NCBI GenBank assembly: GCA_032358165.1
Contig: JAALGY010000012.1
Coordinates: 2,480,001 to 2,544,000 of the forward strand
DNA from: Diplosphaera chodatii
Lineage: Eukaryota; Chlorophyta; Trebouxiophyceae; Prasiolales; Stichococcaceae
Direction of reading: 5' to 3'
DNA length: 64,000 nt
Every line of letters begins with the position of its first letter. The first letter of the stretch is position 1. Shown here in pieces: positions 59,801 through 64,000 of this stretch. The position numbers and the translations under genes were made by a program. The notes beneath the pieces are model-generated. The model was not told where the DNA came from. It made no database searches and was given only the letters and a program-made list of their open reading frames with translations.

Positions 59801-62383
59801 GCTGCATGATGAGCATGCATGAGTGCAAACATGGATGCATAATAAGGCCAGTGCACGCACCACGCAGTTGCTTCTGGAAGAGTTTGGGAAGTATGCGGAC
59901 GGCCGCCAAGCCTTCTTCATCAACATCTACAACCAGGTGAAGCTGCTGGTGACTGCAGAGTCGGCTCTGTGGAATATACAGGGCTCTTTCTGGAACTTCA
60001 CACAGAAGTGCACGTTTGTAGTTGCTCTTATGGCACAGTTCATGTGCAGGTGACTGAGAGCGCAGCCAATGGTGGCCCGCTGAAGGGCTCTGCTTTCTGG
60101 CAGTGGTATGACGACGGCCAGGTGCGCTGGCCATGCGATTTCGGATCAGACACGCTGCGGTGCTGGTAGCATGTGCCGCAACATGCTCGGCTTTGGCAGC
60201 TTGCAGTCGAGGGGTTGCAAGCCTCATCGGCACAGCATGGAACTTCCTGCATGCTGCGTAGCAAGGACGGAGGCAACTGTCACAGGAGGTGCCGGGGGGC
60301 GGCTTGGGGCAGTACGGGCTGCTGCTGCAGGACCCCACCTTCACCAGCATTAAGCAGCACGCCAGCGACATGCTGGCGTGCGTTTGCTTGTGCATTGCCA
60401 TGTCGGCCCTGCACATCGGCACTTGCAGCCATGACCATAGTGTGTCCTAAAATACGCAATATTGTCAAGGTACACGCTTTATAACATCTGGTACATCCGA
60501 ACTAATACGGCTGCAAGTGCCATGAGCTGAGGTAATGGGCAGTCCCGCTCCACGCAGGCTGGGCAAGCTTGTTCCTGGGTGCACACCCCACAGTTATACC
60601 GGGCCTGCAGCGATTGCCTGTCAGGACACCTGGGTCGATGGAAGGCCTGGCACTGGGTGAGGCTAGGGCGTAGGCTGCTTTACGCCTGCCATGCTGCGGT
60701 GCTGGCTATCATGGACCGGCACTTCCAGTTGATGCCAGAATCATACGGAAGATAATGTCCCAGCAGGGTGCTCAAGGCATTTGCATCAGCAACAGAGTGC
60801 ATTGGCACATTGTACCTGCGGTGATGCATGCCACAGCAGCATCATGCTGATCGAGTGAGTCATGTGCTGGTACAGGTATGAGGGGCCTGCATGTGACATT
60901 GACATCAACGAGTGTGTGCGCGGCACGGCGGGGTGCGCTTCCAACGCTGGCTGCACCAACACGAACGGCAGCTTCAGCTGCAGCTGCTGGTATGGCTACT
61001 CAGGTGAGGCTGTATGCTCATGTGATCGGATCTGCTCGGCGAGCGTCCGGCGCTGCAGAGGTTTCAATGGCCCCAAGTGTGACAGTAATGGACTGTTCGC
61101 TGACGTTCTTGACACAGGCAACGGCCGCAGCAGTTGTACAGCAAGTGCGCAGCTGCAGGGGCTGCAGACTCTGTATGCCGCCGCTGGCCCCGGTACTCTT
61201 GCCTGCGATCAGGTAGGTAATTTGAGCAACATCCCATGCCAGCACTTGTCATGTTGCATATATCAGGAGTACCACGCAGGCTGGAAACCGCTATGCCCTA
61301 CTTGCTCTACACTGACCACAAAAGCGTCCCATTTACCAGAATCGATACGTGACAATACCTTCACTGCCGGTTGCAGGGTGCTGATGTGACAGTGCCGGCT
61401 GGTGCACCAGGGTTTGCATATGACCCCATGGGCGCCTTTGCATCCCAGGTATGTAAGATGTGAAGCACACCAGCGCAGCATGGCCCAAAACTGCATTGCA
61501 TGTAGACAACACCTGGCATGCGGTGAACGCATTTGGATCTGTTGTACCAGTTTGCCTGCCTCACTGCTTTGTTCCTGATCTTGCAGAACGGCTTCGGCAC
61601 GCTGCTGCCAGTGTCAGTCCAGGGCTGCCAGATCGCGTGCTCCATGGCGGGCAGTGGCTGTGATGCCATCTCGTACAACCCGACGCTGGAGGCGTGCTAC
61701 CTCAAGGCTGGCGGCTCAGCCACCGACTGCCCGGTGTGCTACACCCTCTGCGCAACAGCATGAGGGCCAACAAGCACAGCTCACTGAGCGCGGATTGAAT
61801 AGTTCACTGTTCTTGGCAGCTGCTGAGTTGAAATAGTAAAACGCTGGTTTCGTTCCTGCAGGCCACGCAAGTGACATGCAGCGGCAACACCACCACCGAC
61901 CAAAGCGGCGCCTGCGCCGACTGGACGACATACCGCCGCACCACTGCTGCCACCGCCGCTGCAGGGCCAGCGGCAGCAGGAAGCAGTCCAGCCCCTGCAA
62001 CTGGCGCTGACAGCGCGCCCGTGCTGCCGGAGGTGCACCTGGTCCAGCCGCAAGTCGCATGCAAGCAACACCAGCATCATCTGACCGTCAAAAGATGTTG
62101 ACTGCATTGACCTTGGTCACTTGTGTGACAGCGACGGTGCGTAATTTTTCCTAGTGTAAGCGCATGTACGATGGATTTATGTTTCCATGTTTCAGCATGT
62201 CATCAAGCCTGATATGCTGCTGCGCTGCAGACACCGGCAGCCGCCAGCCCCATTGGCCCGCTTACCGCAGATGCGGCCGCACCAGACGTGCAAGCAGCAG
62301 ACGGTCCGCCAGGCGATGCTGTGCTTGGGCGCCGCCGCCGTGCCGGACGTTTGCTGCGACAAACAAACGGCAAGGGCATATGA
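56853..62383 (+). CDS. Secreted GH5 mannan endo-1,4-beta-mannosidase-like enzyme with EGF and PAN-like modules
   Basis: Exons: 56853-56918, 57064-57234, 57360-57691, 57808-57886, 58053-58226, 58453-58598, 58753-58858, 59038-59165, 59433-59526, 59667-59738, 59868-59936, 60050-60121, 60286-60377, 60876-61003, 61118-61212, 61377-61448, 61587 to 61732 (or stop at 61763), 61862-62032, 62231-62383. Exon 1 is a signal peptide ([20 protein letters not shown]). A Pro/Ala linker precedes the GH5 barrel: [26 protein letters not shown], acid/base Glu in [10 protein letters not shown], and nucleophile Glu in LLLEEFGKY, as in plant-type mannanases. Then a calcium-binding EGF-like module ([28 protein letters not shown]) and a Cys-rich PAN/apple-like stretch ([27 protein letters not shown]). 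The last exon ends basic ([11 protein letters not shown]). The first half of an upstream EGF may lie in an unidentified exon between 60378 and 60875. It probably acts on cell-wall or environmental mannans. Confidence 0.87.
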
Positions 62384-62779
62384 TACCGGGCTCTGCTTCG
62401 TGGATGTGCATGCAGGGGCATGAGTGCAATTAGAACTGGCATTGCACAGCACCTGATAGTGCTACACATGTATTCGGTTGTTGCACAGACGTCGTTGGTA
62501 CTGCACTACATGGCATATTGCAACATCATCATCTCTGGTATTCGAAACACATACAGCGTAGAGAAACGAGTACCATAGACACGGCAAAGCTAGAAGTTGT
62601 ACATCACTATCTCTAGCAACAACAGGTGTGACTAGCTGGTATTCATCAGGCTGTAGTGCTTGCCAATGGCATCTTGTGTACATCACTGGTTTCCCAACAA
62701 TGTCCCTGTTGAATGTCACGACGGCCCCATCAAAGGAAGCCATGCCGCACATATGTGACCCAATGGTTTCATCACTCCA
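62384..62779. other. Convergent intergenic region
   Basis: Gap between the GH5 gene stop and the stop of the minus-strand membrane protein gene; presumed 3' UTRs. Confidence 0.4.
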
Positions 62780-64000
62780 TCACGTCTCAGCTGGGACATC
62801 ATCAGCTGCTTCCATGTCGCCAGCAGCAGCGTCATGAATGGCTGCAGTTCCGTCATCAGCCAACAGCGGCTCCTTCATGTTGACAGCAGATCCTTCAGCT
62901 GCAGACGACGCAGCGCTCGCCAAGCGAGTTTCACATGCGATGCTCATCAGCATGTATGCCTCCAGAACAAGGGTGCCAGCATACAAGCCGCCCATTGTTG
63001 GCATCATTTTGTTGGCTTCCGTGACAGGCTGCCATGGCGGGCGTGCAGTCAGCCTGCATCGACGCATCACCCACTCATGGGTGCTGGACGAGCACGTGCA
63101 TCAAGCAACACCGTCACGAAGGTCTTCAGAAGCTGCGCTCCCACACCAACATGTCGATGCACAGGCGCTGCAATGCAATGATCAATACCACAGCACTCAC
63201 ATGGTCTTGATGATGTCTGCAATTACGAGGGCAGCCATCAGTGGTGTACGCATGTGGTAAAGCTGGCAGCTGTAGGACTGCTTTCCTGCACTTTGCTCGT
63301 GTGAATAGCGCAGGGTTTGCTGCTGAAAAAGCTCAAGGATGAGTAGCTCCCAGACCCATATGAACAGGAGTTGATCTGTAATAGAAGATGGAACACAAGC
63401 ATCGCATATCGGGTCACACGAGTACTCTGCAAAGCTTGACAGGTCGTCTGGGTATCTGACCTTCGTTGTACACACGCAAGCATATGGACTGCAGCGGGTA
63501 AATGCGTGGCAGATGCATGGATCGGCATGGACTTAGCATTTAGATCAGACCCACCTGCCAGCTCCCAGATTTGGAAATTGCGGTGATCATTGTCCACCTG
63601 TTTCCACACGTTTGTGGCCCGAAGGGCGGCAAAAGCCAAGAATGCCAGGACCACTGTCCCCCGGTGCTGCCAGCAGCTGGACGCTGTCGAGTGTTGACTG
63701 CCAGCAGGGTGTGCGCCCCCAGCATCGGCCTTCTCCCTCAGCTTGCGGCCGCGATTTAGAAGCGCAACGATTGCGACAATGGCCAGGAAGCTTGGCGTGC
63801 CTGCCGGAACATGCATGAGTAGGTTGACCCATGCGGTGGCGGCACGCTCTGTTCTCGAGCTCGCTGCAAGCATCGTGAGGTCTGAGCACAGGTGCTCGCA
63901 GAAGTGCTCACGGATGCTGGTGCTGGTGAATGAGGTCGACCGTGCTGATGCACATGCATCTGTGCAATCCGCAAGGTTTGGTTGGCCACCGCAGCTGACA
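62780..64000 (-). CDS. Unrecognised multi-pass membrane protein (3' part; 5' end outside window)
   Basis: Supported exons in transcript order: about 63970-63555 (open upstream), 63375-63201, a poorly resolved middle exon near 63100-63170, and a last exon ending at 62780. Hydrophobic segments include PSFLAIVAIVALL, TVVLAFLAFAALRATNVW, LLFIWVWELLILELF, MAALVIADIIKTM, LLKTFVTVLLDA and MGGLYAGTLVLEAYMLM. The first two exons join in phase (GCA G|GTGGGT with CAG|AT giving ELADQLLF). The C-terminal tail is acidic (GDMEAADDVPAET) and contains MKEPLLADDG, a dileucine-like sorting motif. The frame through the middle exon does not close with the strongest donor (AT|GTGAGT at 63201), so that join is uncertain. 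I do not recognise the family. Confidence 0.5.

Overview
This window is nuclear DNA of a green alga, most likely a trebouxiophyte (Coccomyxa/Chlorella-like). Reasons: nearly every gene is cut into 5 to 19 short exons (about 40 to 330 nt) by GT-AG introns of roughly 100 to 500 nt; coding GC is moderate to high; a chloroplast-type HDS with a plant-style insert is present; and FKBP62-type, ANTH, KCS, NTAQ1 and MAPEG genes occur as in plants and algae. There are no prokaryotic operons, and I see no rRNA, convincing tRNA or CRISPR. Genus is an inference. Exon joins below were chosen by hand from acceptor/donor dinucleotides, reading phase and protein-family continuity.

Layout: 1-2.6 kb TPR co-chaperone-like gene (+). 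3.5-14.0 kb two long Ala/Glu-rich coiled-coil genes tail to tail (+ then -), which look like paralogues. 14.8-20.5 kb plastid HDS/IspG of the MEP isoprenoid pathway (-), divergent from a MAPEG membrane protein (21.0-22.0 kb, +). 22.8-27.6 kb ANTH-domain clathrin assembly protein (-), divergent from a three-FKBP-domain plus TPR immunophilin (28.0-32.6 kb, +). 32.9-33.6 kb small plastid membrane protein with a DnaJ-type zinc finger (-). 34.8-36.8 kb rho-class-like glutathione S-transferase (-), divergent from a PAQR/HlyIII seven-helix protein (37.2-38.8 kb, +). 39.9-41.8 kb Mpv17/PMP22 protein (-). 42.8-47.1 kb Crypton-type tyrosine recombinase with a GCR1_C-like tail (+), the only mobile-element gene. 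49.4-53.4 kb 3-ketoacyl-CoA synthase (-). 54.7-55.9 kb N-terminal glutamine amidohydrolase (+). 56.9-62.4 kb secreted GH5 mannanase-like enzyme with EGF and PAN-like modules (+). 62.8-64.0 kb 3' part of an unrecognised membrane protein (-).

Most genes are unrelated housekeeping neighbours. Loose themes are isoprenoid, lipid and cell-wall metabolism (HDS, KCS, GH5), glutathione/redox functions (MAPEG, GST, Mpv17) and Hsp90-type TPR proteins (two genes). The features most worth a second look are the inverted coiled-coil gene pair, the Crypton-like recombinase with a complete catalytic set, and a recurrent unusual GC-AG intron donor (CAG|GCGC).
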